Shown in pieces: positions 24,504 through 33,896 of a stretch of DNA of 62,585 nt. Positions within the stretch are counted from its first letter, which is position 1, and each line of letters opens with the position of its first letter. The translations under genes were made by a program, and so were the position numbers. The stretch is from Mycobacteriales bacterium. GTDB taxonomy: Bacteria > Actinomycetota > Actinomycetes > JAFAQI01 > DASSKL01. A model generated the notes under the pieces. That model ran no database searches. It was not told the origin of the DNA and was given only the letters and a program-made list of their open reading frames with translations. The stretch lies in the NCBI GenBank assembly GCA_035690485.1, contig DASSKL010000008.1:1-62585 (forward strand), written 5' to 3'.

Positions 24504-26687
24504 GTGCCGCACATGACCATCGCGGGGCACGTCTCGCTGGTCCTGTGGACGCAGATCGCCGCCCTGCTCATCGCCGCGCACCTCCTCGGGGCGCTGGCCC
24601 GCAGGCGCGGCCAGCCGGCGGTGGTCGGGTCGCTGCTGGCGGGGCTGGGGCTCGGGCCGTCGGTGTTCGGCCAGCTGTGGCCGGGCGGGTTCCACTGGTT
24701 CCTGCCGGCGACCGGCTACGAGCCCCGGCTGCTGCTCGCCGTGTCGAGCGCGAGCCTGCTGATCCTCCTGGTCGTGCTGGGCGCGGAAACCGACCTGCCG
24801 CTCATCCGCTCGCTCGGGCGTGCCGCCGGGGCGGTCACCGGCGGCAGCATCCTGCTCCCGCTGATCGCCGGCCTGGTCGCGGGCTACGTGGTGCCGGCCG
24901 AGCTCATGGGCGACAGCACGGGGCGTACCGCGTTCGCGGTGCTGCTCGCGGGCGGTCTGGGCGCCTCGTCGCTGCCGGTCATCGCGCGCATCGTGAGCGA
25001 GCTGGAGATGGGGCGGCGCAACTTCGGCCAGCTCGGCATCGCCGCCGCCACGCTCAACGACGTCTTCGGCTTCCTCATGCTCGCCCTCGCGGCGGCCCTC
25101 GTCGGCGGCGACGGCCTGTCGGGCCTGGCCGTCCCACTGCTCGGCCTGGTCGTCATCGTCGGGCTGCTCGTGCTCGTCGGCCAGCGCTCGATCGACGCGA
25201 TGCTGCGCCTGGTCCGCCGTGAAGGGCCGAACGTCGCGGGGTCGCTCGCGGTGTGCTTCGTCACGGTGTTCGCGATCGCCGCCGCGACGGAGGCGCTGCG
25301 GGTCGACGCCGCCCTCGGGGCCTTCCTGGCCGGCATGGCGCTGGGCCGGTCGCGGTTCCAGCAGTCGCAGGCGCTCAAGGGCCTGCAGGACATGACCGAC
25401 GCGCTGTTCGCCCCCCTCTACTTCGCCACCGCCGGCCTGCAGGTCGACCTCACGACGCTGATGACACCCCGGATCGGCTACAGCTTCCTGGCGCTGCTCG
25501 GCGTCGCGGCGCTGACGAAGTACGCCGGGAGCTTCGCCGGCGGGGTGGTGGCCCGGCTCACCCCCCGGGAGAACAGCGCGCTGGCGTTCATGCTCAACGG
25601 GCGAGGCGCGATGCAGGTCATCATCGGCTCCGCCGGCCTCTCGCTCGGCATCTTCTCGACCGGCGCCTACACGATCATCATCCTCACCGCGATCGTGACG
25701 ACCCTCACCGTCGCGCCGCTCGTGCGTGCCACCGTCCGCGGGTGGGCCGGTACCGCCGAGGAGCGCGAGCGTCTCGACCGCGAGCGCGAGCTCGAGGCCA
25801 ACGTCATCGTCCGCGGCCAGCGGCTGCTGCTGCCGAGCCGCGGCAGCCTCAACTCGTTGGTCGCCGCGCGGGTGCTCGACGCGGCCTGGCCCGACTCCTC
25901 CGAGCTGACCGTGCTCTCGATCGGCACCGATGGGCAGGTGCCCGACGTGCGCCCGATGCTCGACCTGCCGTCCGGCCGCGAGGTGCGCCAGCAGCACGTG
26001 GACGAGAACGACGTGCTCGACGCGATCCTCGCGGAGGCCAACCTCGGTTACGGCGTCATGGCGCTCGGGGCGGTCGAGTCACCGAGCCCGGAGCGTCTGC
26101 TGCCCGAGACCGTCGAGGGTCTGCTCAGCTACAGCCCGATCCCGGTCCTCGTCGTACGCCGCGCGCGCCAGGCCCACGAGTCGGGTCTGTCGCTCACCGG
26201 CCGGTTCCGGCGAATCCTGACCCCCGTTGCGGGGTCGAGCGCCTCCCGGGCAGGTCAGGAGGTAGCGCACACGATCAGCCGGCGTACGGGCGCGACGGTG
26301 ACCGTGCTGCACGTGCAGACCAGGCCGGGCGGGGAGTCCACCGGCGCGCCGACGAGCGAGGGCGGTGCCGGGACGGTGACCGAGGGCGCGGTCACGGCGG
26401 TGCTCGTCGACGCGCTCGCGGTGGCGGACGAGCACGACATCGCCGCCGAACCGATGGTGCGCCGGGGTACCGCGGGCGAGGAGATCGAGGCGGCGGTGGA
26501 AGAGGTGCGCCCCGACCTCGTGGTCATCGGCGCGACGGTGCGGCGGGTCGGCGGCCGACCGTTCCTCGGGCACACCGTCGAGCACGTGCTGGAGCACGTC
26601 GACTCGGCGACGGTGGTCGTCGTCGTGATGCCGGAGGTCGCCGTCACCGCGACCGGTGAGGGTCACGCCGACCGCTCCGCGCGCTGA
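24504..26687 (+). CDS. CPA2-family cation:proton antiporter with C-terminal universal-stress domains
   Basis: This 727-residue membrane protein has about 12 hydrophobic helices in residues 8-420 of the Na+/H+ exchanger (CPA2/KefB) type; LAGLGLGPSVFGQLWPG, GGLGASSLPVIARI, ALGAFLAGMALGRS and FMLNGRGAMQVIIGSAGLSLG are typical. The C-terminal 300 residues are cytoplasmic and form two universal-stress-protein-like units (one ending VLVVRR, the other with DLVVIGATVRR and VEHVLEHV). Such fusions couple ion exchange to nucleotide sensing. The GTG at 24504 is used; the ATG at 24513 would remove only three residues. It is divergent from the phosphatase gene and stands alone. Confidence 0.9.
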   Translation: MPHMTIAGHVSLVLWTQIAALLIAAHLLGALARRRGQPAVVGSLLAGLGLGPSVFGQLWPGGFHWFLPATGYEPRLLLAVSSASLLILLVVLGAETDLPLIRSLGRAAGAVTGGSILLPLIAGLVAGYVVPAELMGDSTGRTAFAVLLAGGLGASSLPVIARIVSELEMGRRNFGQLGIAAATLNDVFGFLMLALAAALVGGDGLSGLAVPLLGLVVIVGLLVLVGQRSIDAMLRLVRREGPNVAGSLAVCFVTVFAIAAATEALRVDAALGAFLAGMALGRSRFQQSQALKGLQDMTDALFAPLYFATAGLQVDLTTLMTPRIGYSFLALLGVAALTKYAGSFAGGVVARLTPRENSALAFMLNGRGAMQVIIGSAGLSLGIFSTGAYTIIILTAIVTTLTVAPLVRATVRGWAGTAEERERLDRERELEANVIVRGQRLLLPSRGSLNSLVAARVLDAAWPDSSELTVLSIGTDGQVPDVRPMLDLPSGREVRQQHVDENDVLDAILAEANLGYGVMALGAVESPSPERLLPETVEGLLSYSPIPVLVVRRARQAHESGLSLTGRFRRILTPVAGSSASRAGQEVAHTISRRTGATVTVLHVQTRPGGESTGAPTSEGGAGTVTEGAVTAVLVDALAVADEHDIAAEPMVRRGTAGEEIEAAVEEVRPDLVVIGATVRRVGGRPFLGHTVEHVLEHVDSATVVVVVMPEVAVTATGEGHADRSAR

Positions 26688-26811
26688 TCGGGGGATGCAA
26701 CGTGGCGCGATCCGAATTACCATGCGCAGGTAAGCCCCCTGAGCCGGTGCCGAGCTCCCTTCCCTGGCACGCGCCGGCGCGCCGGATCACGCCCGACGCG
26801 AAAGGTTGTCC

Positions 26812-28230
<1,419 letters not shown>

Positions 28231-28237
28231 CCCGCGG

Positions 28238-29170
28238 ATGCAGCTGCGCATCTTCACCGAGCCCCAGCAGGGCGCGAGCTACGACGAGCTGCTCGCCGTC
28301 GCCCGGTCGACCGAGGAGTGCGGGTTCGACGCGTTCTTCCGCTCCGACCACTTCCTGCACATGGGTGGCGTCGACCCGTTGCCCGGCCCCACCGACGCCT
28401 GGGTGACGCTGGGCGGGCTGGCCCGGGAGACCTCGCGAATCCGGCTCGGCACGCTGGTCACGTCGAGCACGTTCCGGCTGCCCGGGCCGCTCGCGATCGC
28501 CGTCGCGCAGGTCGACGCCATGAGCGGCGGCCGGGTCGAGCTGGGCATCGGCACCGGCTGGTACGACGCCGAGCACCACGCCTACGGCATCCCGTTCCCG
28601 CCGCTGGGCGAACGCTTCGAACGGCTCGAGGAGCAGCTCGACGTCATCACCGGCCTGTGGCGTACGCCGGTCGGCGAGAGCTTCTCCTACGACGGCAGCC
28701 ACTACGCGGTCCAGGACTCCCCCGCGCTGCCCAAGCCCGTCCAGACTCCACACCCGCCGATCGTCATCGGCGGGCACGGCGCGCACCGAACGCCCCGGCT
28801 GGCCGCGCGCTACGCCGCCGAGTACAACGTGCCGTTCCCGTCGCTGGAGCAGACCCGGACCCAGTTCGAGCGGGTGCGGGCGGCCTGCGCGGAAGCCGGC
28901 CGCGACCCGGCGTCACTCGTCTGGTCGGTGGCGCTCGTCGTCGCCTGCGGCCGCGACGACGCCCAGGCCGCGCGGCGAGCGAAGGCGATCGGCCGCGAGC
29001 CCGACGAGGTGGCGGTCAACGGGCTCGGCGGCACCCCGGCGCAGGTGGTCGACACGCTCGGCCGCTTCGCGGAGGTCGGCGTGCAGCGTGCCTATCTGCA
29101 GGTGCTGGACCTGGCCGACCTCGATCACCTCGACCTGCTCGCCGAGACGGTCCTGCCCCAGGTCAGCTGA
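28238..29170 (+). CDS. LLM-class F420-dependent oxidoreductase
   Basis: This 310-residue protein is a luciferase-like monooxygenase fold enzyme of the TIGR03560 type found in F420-producing actinobacteria. Diagnostic stretches are FTEPQQGASYDELLAVARSTEE-like N terminus, AFFRSDHFLHMGG near residue 32, AVAQVDAMSGGRVELGIGTGWY near 86, and PHPPIVIGGHGAHRTPRLAARYA near 166. It should transfer hydride to or from F420, or FMN in some relatives, on an unknown substrate. The ATG lies eight bases past the sigA stop, so it is probably read with sigA at least in part. Its stop overlaps the convergent ABC permease end by eight bases. Confidence 0.9.
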   Translation: MQLRIFTEPQQGASYDELLAVARSTEECGFDAFFRSDHFLHMGGVDPLPGPTDAWVTLGGLARETSRIRLGTLVTSSTFRLPGPLAIAVAQVDAMSGGRVELGIGTGWYDAEHHAYGIPFPPLGERFERLEEQLDVITGLWRTPVGESFSYDGSHYAVQDSPALPKPVQTPHPPIVIGGHGAHRTPRLAARYAAEYNVPFPSLEQTRTQFERVRAACAEAGRDPASLVWSVALVVACGRDDAQAARRAKAIGREPDEVAVNGLGGTPAQVVDTLGRFAEVGVQRAYLQVLDLADLDHLDLLAETVLPQVS

Positions 29171-29963
29171 CCGCGCGGCGGTAGCGGCGTACCGCCAGCG
29201 GTCCGAAGATCGCGAGCATCCCGGCCGCGTAGGCGATCGTCACCCAGACATCGGTGGCGGTCGGACCGCCGAGGACGAGGTCGCGGACCGCGTCGACCGT
29301 GTAGCTCACCGGCTGGTGGTTGGCGAACGCCGCGAGCCAGCTCGGCATCGTCTGCGTCGGCACGAACGCGCTGGACGCGAAGACGAACGGGAAGATCAGC
29401 GGAAACGCCGCAGCCTGCGCGCTCTCGGCGTTGCCCACCGACAGCCCGACGATCGCCATCACCCAGCTGAACGCATAGCCGACGAAGATCAGCAGCAGCA
29501 TCGCGAAGACGAACTGCCACCACGACGTGTGCACCCGGAAGCCGACCGCGAAGCCGACGACGATCATGATGATGACGACGAACACGTTGCGGACGACGTC
29601 GGCGAGGGTGCGCCCCGCGAGCACGGCCGAGCGCGCCATCGGCAACGACCGGAAGCGCTCGATGAGCCCCTTGTTGAGGTCCTCGGCCAGCCCGATACCG
29701 GTCTGCACGCCACCGAACATGACCGTCTGCACGAAGATGCCGGGCATCAGGAAGTCGACGTACGACGCCCCCGGCACGTTGATCGCCCCGCCGAAGACGT
29801 AACGGAACAGCAGCACGAACATCACCGGCTGCACGAACGAGAAGACGACCAGCTCGGGGATCCGGGTGATGCCGAGCAGGTTGCGCCAGGTGATGGTGAG
29901 CGCATCGGAGACGGCCCACCGCAGCGAACCGTTCCAGCCCCGGGCGGGCGCGGCGATGCTCAT
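29163..29963 (-). CDS. ABC-2 type exporter permease (DrrB-like)
   Basis: This 266-residue protein has six predicted membrane segments and the ABC-2 signature MPGIFVQTVMFGGVQTGIGLAEDLNKGLIERFRSLPMARSAVLAGR (positions about 29594-29746). It is the membrane half of a daunorubicin-resistance-type exporter. The ATG at 29963 overlaps the stop of the ATPase gene (ATGA), so the two proteins are made together. The substrate could be a drug, lipid or glycolipid. Its end overlaps the convergent F420 enzyme gene. Confidence 0.92.
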   Translation of the reverse strand: MSIAAPARGWNGSLRWAVSDALTITWRNLLGITRIPELVVFSFVQPVMFVLLFRYVFGGAINVPGASYVDFLMPGIFVQTVMFGGVQTGIGLAEDLNKGLIERFRSLPMARSAVLAGRTLADVVRNVFVVIIMIVVGFAVGFRVHTSWWQFVFAMLLLIFVGYAFSWVMAIVGLSVGNAESAQAAAFPLIFPFVFASSAFVPTQTMPSWLAAFANHQPVSYTVDAVRDLVLGGPTATDVWVTIAYAAGMLAIFGPLAVRRYRRAVS

Positions 29964-30934
29964 GAGGCCTTGGCCTCCGGCTCGGCCTCTTCCTCGTCGG
30001 TCGCGGTGCGCCCGGTGAGCGACAGGAACACGTCGTCGAGGCTCGGCTCGTGCACGTCCAGGTCGGTGACCTGCACGTCGGCACCGTCGAGTGCGCGCAC
30101 CACCTCGACCAGCCCGCGGGCGCCCTCCTCGAGGGTGACCCGCACCTTGCGCCTGTCGTTGCCGTCGCGCACGTGCCCGACCGCCGCCAGCGCCCGGCGC
30201 GCCTTGCCGGCGTCGCGCAGCCGGGCGATCTCGATCTCGACGACGGTCGACCCGTAGTCGGCCTTCAGCTCGGTCGCCGTGCCCTCGGCGATGACCCGGC
30301 CGTGGTCGACGACCGCGATGCGGTCGGCCAACCGGTCGGCCTCCTCGAGGTACTGCGTCGTCAGGAGCAGGGTGGTCCCTTCCGCGACGAGGTCGTCGAT
30401 GACGCCCCACAGGGAGGTGCGGCTGCGCGGGTCGAGCCCGGTCGTCGGCTCGTCGAGGAAGAGCACCGGCGGGTTGTTGACGAGGGCGGCCGCGAGGTCG
30501 AGCCGGCGGCGCATCCCGCCGGAGTACGTCTTGACCGTGCGGTCGCCGGCGTCCGCGAGGTCGAACCGGGCCAGCAGCTCCGCGGCACGACGACGCGACA
30601 CGTCCTTCGGCAGGTGGTTGAGCCGGCCCACCATGAAGAGGTTCTCGAGGCCGGTGAGGTTCTCGTCGACCGCGGCGTACTGCCCCGCCAGGCCGATGCG
30701 GCGGCGTACGCCGTCGGGGTCGTGCGCCACGTCGACGCCGGCCACCTCGGCACGGCCGGCGTCGGGACGCAGCAACGTCGTGAGAATGCGCACGCAGGTC
30801 GTCTTGCCGGCGCCGTTGGGACCGAGCAGGCCGAGCACGGTCCCGGTGGCCACCTCGAGGTCGACGCCGTCCAGCGCGTGGACGCTCCCGAAGTGCTTGA
30901 CCAGGCCCTCGGCACGGATGGACACGTCGGGCAT
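29960..30934 (-). CDS. ABC exporter ATPase (DrrA-like)
   Basis: This 324-residue ATPase shows Walker A GLLGPNGAGKTTCVR near residues 35-49, the Q-loop AGQYAAVDENLTG, the signature YSGGMRRRLDLAAAL, Walker B PVLFLDEPTTGLDPRSR and the switch histidine position LLLTTQYLEEADRLAD. A C-terminal regulatory domain with LDVHEPSLDDVFLSLTGR is typical of DrrA. The H-loop position is glutamine, as in other DrrA proteins. The start is ATG 30934; ATG 30946 would add four residues. It powers the adjacent permease. The gene is divergent from the glycogen-binding-fold gene. Confidence 0.92.
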   Translation of the reverse strand: MPDVSIRAEGLVKHFGSVHALDGVDLEVATGTVLGLLGPNGAGKTTCVRILTTLLRPDAGRAEVAGVDVAHDPDGVRRRIGLAGQYAAVDENLTGLENLFMVGRLNHLPKDVSRRRAAELLARFDLADAGDRTVKTYSGGMRRRLDLAAALVNNPPVLFLDEPTTGLDPRSRTSLWGVIDDLVAEGTTLLLTTQYLEEADRLADRIAVVDHGRVIAEGTATELKADYGSTVVEIEIARLRDAGKARRALAAVGHVRDGNDRRKVRVTLEEGARGLVEVVRALDGADVQVTDLDVHEPSLDDVFLSLTGRTATDEEEAEPEAKAS

Positions 30935-31103
30935 GGCGGCCAGCATGCCAGTGGAGGATCGCGGGGAAGGCGGCGGCTCACCGTTCCGAGAGCTGCGGTG
31001 GCGGGCCCGCACCGGACCGAGTTTCGGTCAATCGGGGACAGAACGCCTGGGCATGCTGCAGGCTGTCTGCGGCACATCCCGCACAGCAGCATGGAGCAAT
31101 CCG

Positions 31104-31385
31104 GTGATCCGTCGTACCCGTGTCGCCAAGACCGGTGAGGTCAAGGTCACGTTCTCCCTCCCGCAGTCCGAACCCGCAGGCAGCGTCTCCGTCGTCGGCG
31201 ACTTCAACGACTGGACCCCCGGCAAGCACGTGCTGGCCCGGCGCGCCAACGGCACCCGCAGCGTGTCGGTGACGTTGCAGGCCGGATCGCAGGCCCACTT
31301 CCGCTACCTCGGCGAGCACGGGCACTGGTTCGACGACGGCGACGCCGACGCGATCGACGCCGACGGCAGCAGCATCCGCGCCTGA
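31104..31385 (+). CDS. Isoamylase early-set (CBM48-like) domain protein
   Basis: This 93-residue protein consists of a single E-set/CBM48-like fold: VIRRTRVAKTGEVKVTFSLP, then VSVVGDFNDWTPGKHVLARR, then SVSVTLQAGSQAHFRYLGEHG and WFDDGDADAIDADG. The same fold binds glycogen in AMPK-beta and branching enzymes; here it is a stand-alone domain common in actinobacteria. It may bind alpha-glucan or serve as a regulatory subunit, but there is no direct evidence. GTG 31104 has GGAG seven bases upstream; an ATG at 31053 has none. Confidence 0.85.
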   Translation: MIRRTRVAKTGEVKVTFSLPQSEPAGSVSVVGDFNDWTPGKHVLARRANGTRSVSVTLQAGSQAHFRYLGEHGHWFDDGDADAIDADGSSIRA

Positions 31386-31401
31386 CCCGCCCGCGGCGCC
31401 G

Positions 31402-31743
31402 TCAGTAGCCGAGCTCGTCGAGCCGGTCGTCGTCGATGCCGAAGTGGTGGGCCACCTCGTGCACGACCGTCGTGCGCACCTCGTCGACCACGCCCGCCTC
31501 GGTCGAGCAGATCCGGAGGATCGGCACCCGGTAGATCGTGATGCGGTCGGGCAGCACGCCCGCGTAGTCATGGGTGCGCGAGGTCAGCGGCACGCCCTCG
31601 TAGAGGCCGAGCAGGTGCGGATCCGCCGAGGACTCTTCGACGAACACCGCGACGTTGTCCATGAGCCGGGCGAGCTCGGCCGGAATCCCGTCGAGGGCCT
31701 CCCCCACGAGCTCCTCGAACCGGTCCCGCGGCACGTCCATCAC
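31402..31743 (-). CDS. Minimal zincin-like metallopeptidase
   Basis: This 113-residue protein belongs to the small 'metallopeptidase family protein' group (COG3824). The zinc site is HEVAHHFGIDDDRLDELG near the C terminus, an HExxH followed by a conserved aspartate-rich helix. Its N terminus MDVPRDRFEELVGEALDGIP is characteristic. It has no signal peptide and its substrate is unknown. The start is set at GTG 31743 because TACCGT lies exactly seven bases upstream; the ATG three bases on is an equally plausible annotation. It is divergent from the second sigma factor. Confidence 0.87.
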   Translation of the reverse strand: MMDVPRDRFEELVGEALDGIPAELARLMDNVAVFVEESSADPHLLGLYEGVPLTSRTHDYAGVLPDRITIYRVPILRICSTEAGVVDEVRTTVVHEVAHHFGIDDDRLDELGY

Positions 31744-31750
31744 GGACACC

Positions 31751-31756
31751 ACGGTA
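31751..31756 (-). promoter_or_regulatory. Candidate -10 element (TACCGT) for the metallopeptidase
   Basis: TACCGT on the minus strand is followed by seven bases and GTG 31743. It suggests a leaderless mRNA and supports the start choice. Confidence 0.45.
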
Positions 31757-31789
31757 TGGTCTTCTCGTCACCCGGTCGGTCGGCGCAGC

Positions 31790-31817
31790 GGGAACACCGC
31801 GAGCGCATAGCACGTTA
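31790..31817 (+). promoter_or_regulatory. SigR/SigH/SigE-type ECF promoter upstream of sigB
   Basis: GGGAAC (31790-31795) and GTTA (31814-31817) are separated by exactly 18 bases. This matches the actinobacterial thiol-stress sigma consensus (GGGAAT/C-N18-GTT). It would give a leader of about 95 bases before the sigma gene at 31919. In mycobacteria and streptomycetes, comparable ECF promoters drive sigB or hrd genes. Confidence 0.6.
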
Positions 31818-31918
31818 TCGACCATGACGGGTCGCCGCGGACGCCGCGGATCAGGCCTAGCCGACCGAATGCACACCGCCTCACCTCGAGGCTTCATCGA
31901 TTCCGAGGTGTACGAACC

Positions 31919-32944
31919 ATGACCCCGCCTGCCCTGGCCGTTGTCGAAGACGACGACATCGTCGACGAGGTCGTCGCGCACGACGACGACGTCAACGAGC
32001 CGTCGCTCGACGAGGAGGCGCCGACCACCGACCTGGTCCGGCTCTACCTGACCGACATCGGCAAGGTCGCGCTGCTCAACGCCGAGCAGGAGGTCGAGCT
32101 CTCCAAGCGCATCGAGGCCGGCGTCTACGCCCACGAGCTGCTGCGCCGGGCCCAGGCCGGCGAGTCGCCCAAGATCTCCAAGAAGCGCCGCGACGAGCTG
32201 CGGCTGCTGTTCGCCGACGGCGAGCGGGCGAAGCGGCACCTGCTCGAGGCCAACCTGCGCCTGGTCGTCTCGCTGGCCAAGCGCTACCAGGGCAAGGGGC
32301 TCACGCTGCTCGACCTCGTGCAGGAGGGCAACATCGGTCTGGTGCGCGCGGTCGAGAAGTTCGACTACGCCAAGGGCTACAAGTTCTCGACCTACGCGAC
32401 GTGGTGGATCCGCCAGGCGCTGCAGCGGGCGATCGCCGACCAGGGCCGCACGATCCGCGTGCCGGTGCACATGGTCGAGCAGATCAACAAGGCGGTGCGC
32501 ATGCGCCGCCACCTCGACCAGCAGCTCGGCCGCCCGCCGACGTTCGAGGAGATCGCCACGCAGCTCGGCACGACCGCGGAGAAGATCGAGGAGATCCTCG
32601 GCTACGGCCAGGACACCGTGAGCCTGGAGGCGCCGGTCGGTGACACCGGCGACACCCAGCTCGGCGACCTCATCGAGGACTCCGACACGCTCGCCGCGAC
32701 GACCGCGGTGGAGTACCACGACATGCAGCGCCGGCTGGGTGAGCTGCTGGCGACCCTGCCCGAGCGTTCGGCGACGGTCATGTCGCTGCGCTACGGCGTC
32801 TTCGACGGCCGCACGCGCACGCTGGCGGAGGTCGGCAACGAGCTCGGGCTGACCCGCGAACGGGTCCGCCAGATCGAGCGCGACACGATCAAGCAGCTGC
32901 GCCGCAGCGGCAACGCCGAACCGCTGCGCGCCTACCTCGACTGA
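31919..32944 (+). CDS. sigB: SigA-family group 2 sigma factor (SigB-like)
   Basis: This 341-residue sigma-70 protein lacks the long charged N terminus of the primary factor. It opens with a short acidic stretch then [25 protein letters not shown] (region 1.2), [27 protein letters not shown] and [14 protein letters not shown] (region 2), and the helix-turn-helix LAEVGNELGLTRERVRQIERDTIKQL (region 4.2). The size and pairing with sigA resemble mycobacterial SigB, a non-essential stress-phase factor. The ATG at 31919 has GAGGTG eight bases upstream. An ECF-type promoter sequence upstream suggests induction by oxidative stress. Confidence 0.9.
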   Translation: MTPPALAVVEDDDIVDEVVAHDDDVNEPSLDEEAPTTDLVRLYLTDIGKVALLNAEQEVELSKRIEAGVYAHELLRRAQAGESPKISKKRRDELRLLFADGERAKRHLLEANLRLVVSLAKRYQGKGLTLLDLVQEGNIGLVRAVEKFDYAKGYKFSTYATWWIRQALQRAIADQGRTIRVPVHMVEQINKAVRMRRHLDQQLGRPPTFEEIATQLGTTAEKIEEILGYGQDTVSLEAPVGDTGDTQLGDLIEDSDTLAATTAVEYHDMQRRLGELLATLPERSATVMSLRYGVFDGRTRTLAEVGNELGLTRERVRQIERDTIKQLRRSGNAEPLRAYLD

Positions 32945-32977
32945 CGCGCGACAACGCTCTGGGCCACACTCGGCGTC

Positions 32978-33439
32978 GTGCTGCTCGACGGTGACGGATG
33001 GACTCGCTGCCGGCGCGGCCATCGCCACTGGGGCCGGCACGGCGCCGCCGGCCTGCTGCTGCACCACCTCGACCCCGGCGGCACCTGCTGGGTGCTGCTG
33101 CAGCACCGCGCCTGGTGGAGCCACCACGGCGGGACCTGGGGCGTGCCCGGCGGCGCGATGGCGCGCGGCGAGTCAGCGGTCCAGGCAGCGCTGCGCGAGG
33201 TGTCCGAGGAGGTCACCGTCGACCTCGCGGCCGTACGGGTGACCGGCGAGCTGGCCGACGACCACGGCGCGTGGAGCTACACGACGGTGCTCGCCGACTG
33301 CGGCGAGCGGCTCGCCTGCGCCCCCTGCAGCGCGGAGAGCACCGACGTGCGCTGGTTCGCCACGGAAGACGTCGGCGGGCTCACCCTGCATCCGGGCTTC
33401 GCCGCGACCTGGCCGCAGCTCCTGCCGCTCCTGGGCTGA
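32978..33439 (+). CDS. Nudix hydrolase
   Basis: This 153-residue Nudix protein begins with WTRCRRGHRHWGRHGAAGLL, a pattern shared by a small actinobacterial group. The Nudix box GGAMARGESAVQAALREVSEE is complete in its glutamates, but the glycine that normally follows the EE pair is a threonine. It follows sigB after 33 bases and may be read with it. A CACACT seven bases before the GTG at 32978 could equally be a weak leaderless promoter. The substrate is unknown. Confidence 0.85.
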   Translation: MLLDGDGWTRCRRGHRHWGRHGAAGLLLHHLDPGGTCWVLLQHRAWWSHHGGTWGVPGGAMARGESAVQAALREVSEEVTVDLAAVRVTGELADDHGAWSYTTVLADCGERLACAPCSAESTDVRWFATEDVGGLTLHPGFAATWPQLLPLLG

Positions 33440-33450
33440 CCCGCCCCCTC

Positions 33451-33456
33451 TACCCT
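33451..33456 (+). promoter_or_regulatory. Candidate -10 element (TACCCT) for the GroES-like gene
   Basis: TACCCT is followed by exactly seven bases and GTG 33464, with no ribosome site. A leaderless start is likely. Confidence 0.5.
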
Positions 33457-33463
33457 GCTAGAC

Positions 33464-33820
33464 GTGACGGAGGCAGCGAGCGACGCCGCGCGGGCGCGAT
33501 TCGGGCAGAAGCTGCCGGTGCGGATGCTGCACGACCGGGTGCTCGTGTGCCTCGACTCCGAATCCGGTGAGCGCCGCTCGTCTGCCGGCATCGTGATCCC
33601 GGCGACCGCGAAGATGGGCAAGCGCCTGGCCTGGGCGCGGGTGGTCGCGGTCGGCAGCAACGTGCGCAGCGTCGAGCTCGACGATCGGGTCCTCTTCGAC
33701 CCGGAGGACCGGGCCGAGGTCGAGCTGCACGGCGACGACTACGTCCTGCTGCGCGAGCGCGACATCCACGCCGTGGCATCGGAGCGGCTGACCGACGGGG
33801 GCACCGGCCTCTACCTGTGA
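33464..33820 (+). CDS. GroES-like (Cpn10) co-chaperonin family protein
   Basis: This 118-residue protein has the Cpn10 fold: LPVRMLHDRVLVCLDSESGERRS, the mobile-loop-like SSAGIVIPATAK, GRVVAVGSNVRSVELDDRVLFDPE-type strands and the closing DDYVLLRERDIHAV. It is longer than canonical GroES (about 97) by an N-terminal extension of about 15 residues and a C-terminal tail. No groEL is nearby. Such orphan members occur in many actinobacteria and may assist a specific chaperonin or another partner. I would not equate it with the main groES. Confidence 0.85.
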   Translation: MTEAASDAARARFGQKLPVRMLHDRVLVCLDSESGERRSSAGIVIPATAKMGKRLAWARVVAVGSNVRSVELDDRVLFDPEDRAEVELHGDDYVLLRERDIHAVASERLTDGGTGLYL

Positions 33821-33836
33821 CGTCGACCACCTTTGT

Positions 33837-33860
33837 TGACTCGAAGTCAGTAGGTACCTA
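33837..33860. promoter_or_regulatory. Operator-like palindromes upstream of the hydrolase-P450 pair
   Basis: TGACT-CGA-AGTCA (33837-33849) and the perfect palindrome TAGGTACCTA (33851-33860) lie side by side, starting within a TTGACT (33836-33841) that could be a -35 element. The gene starts at 33897. TetR-type regulators often bind such sites. Confidence 0.55.
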
Positions 33861-33896
33861 GCGTCCGCAGCATCCCCTCCCCGCCAGGAGCCTTCG

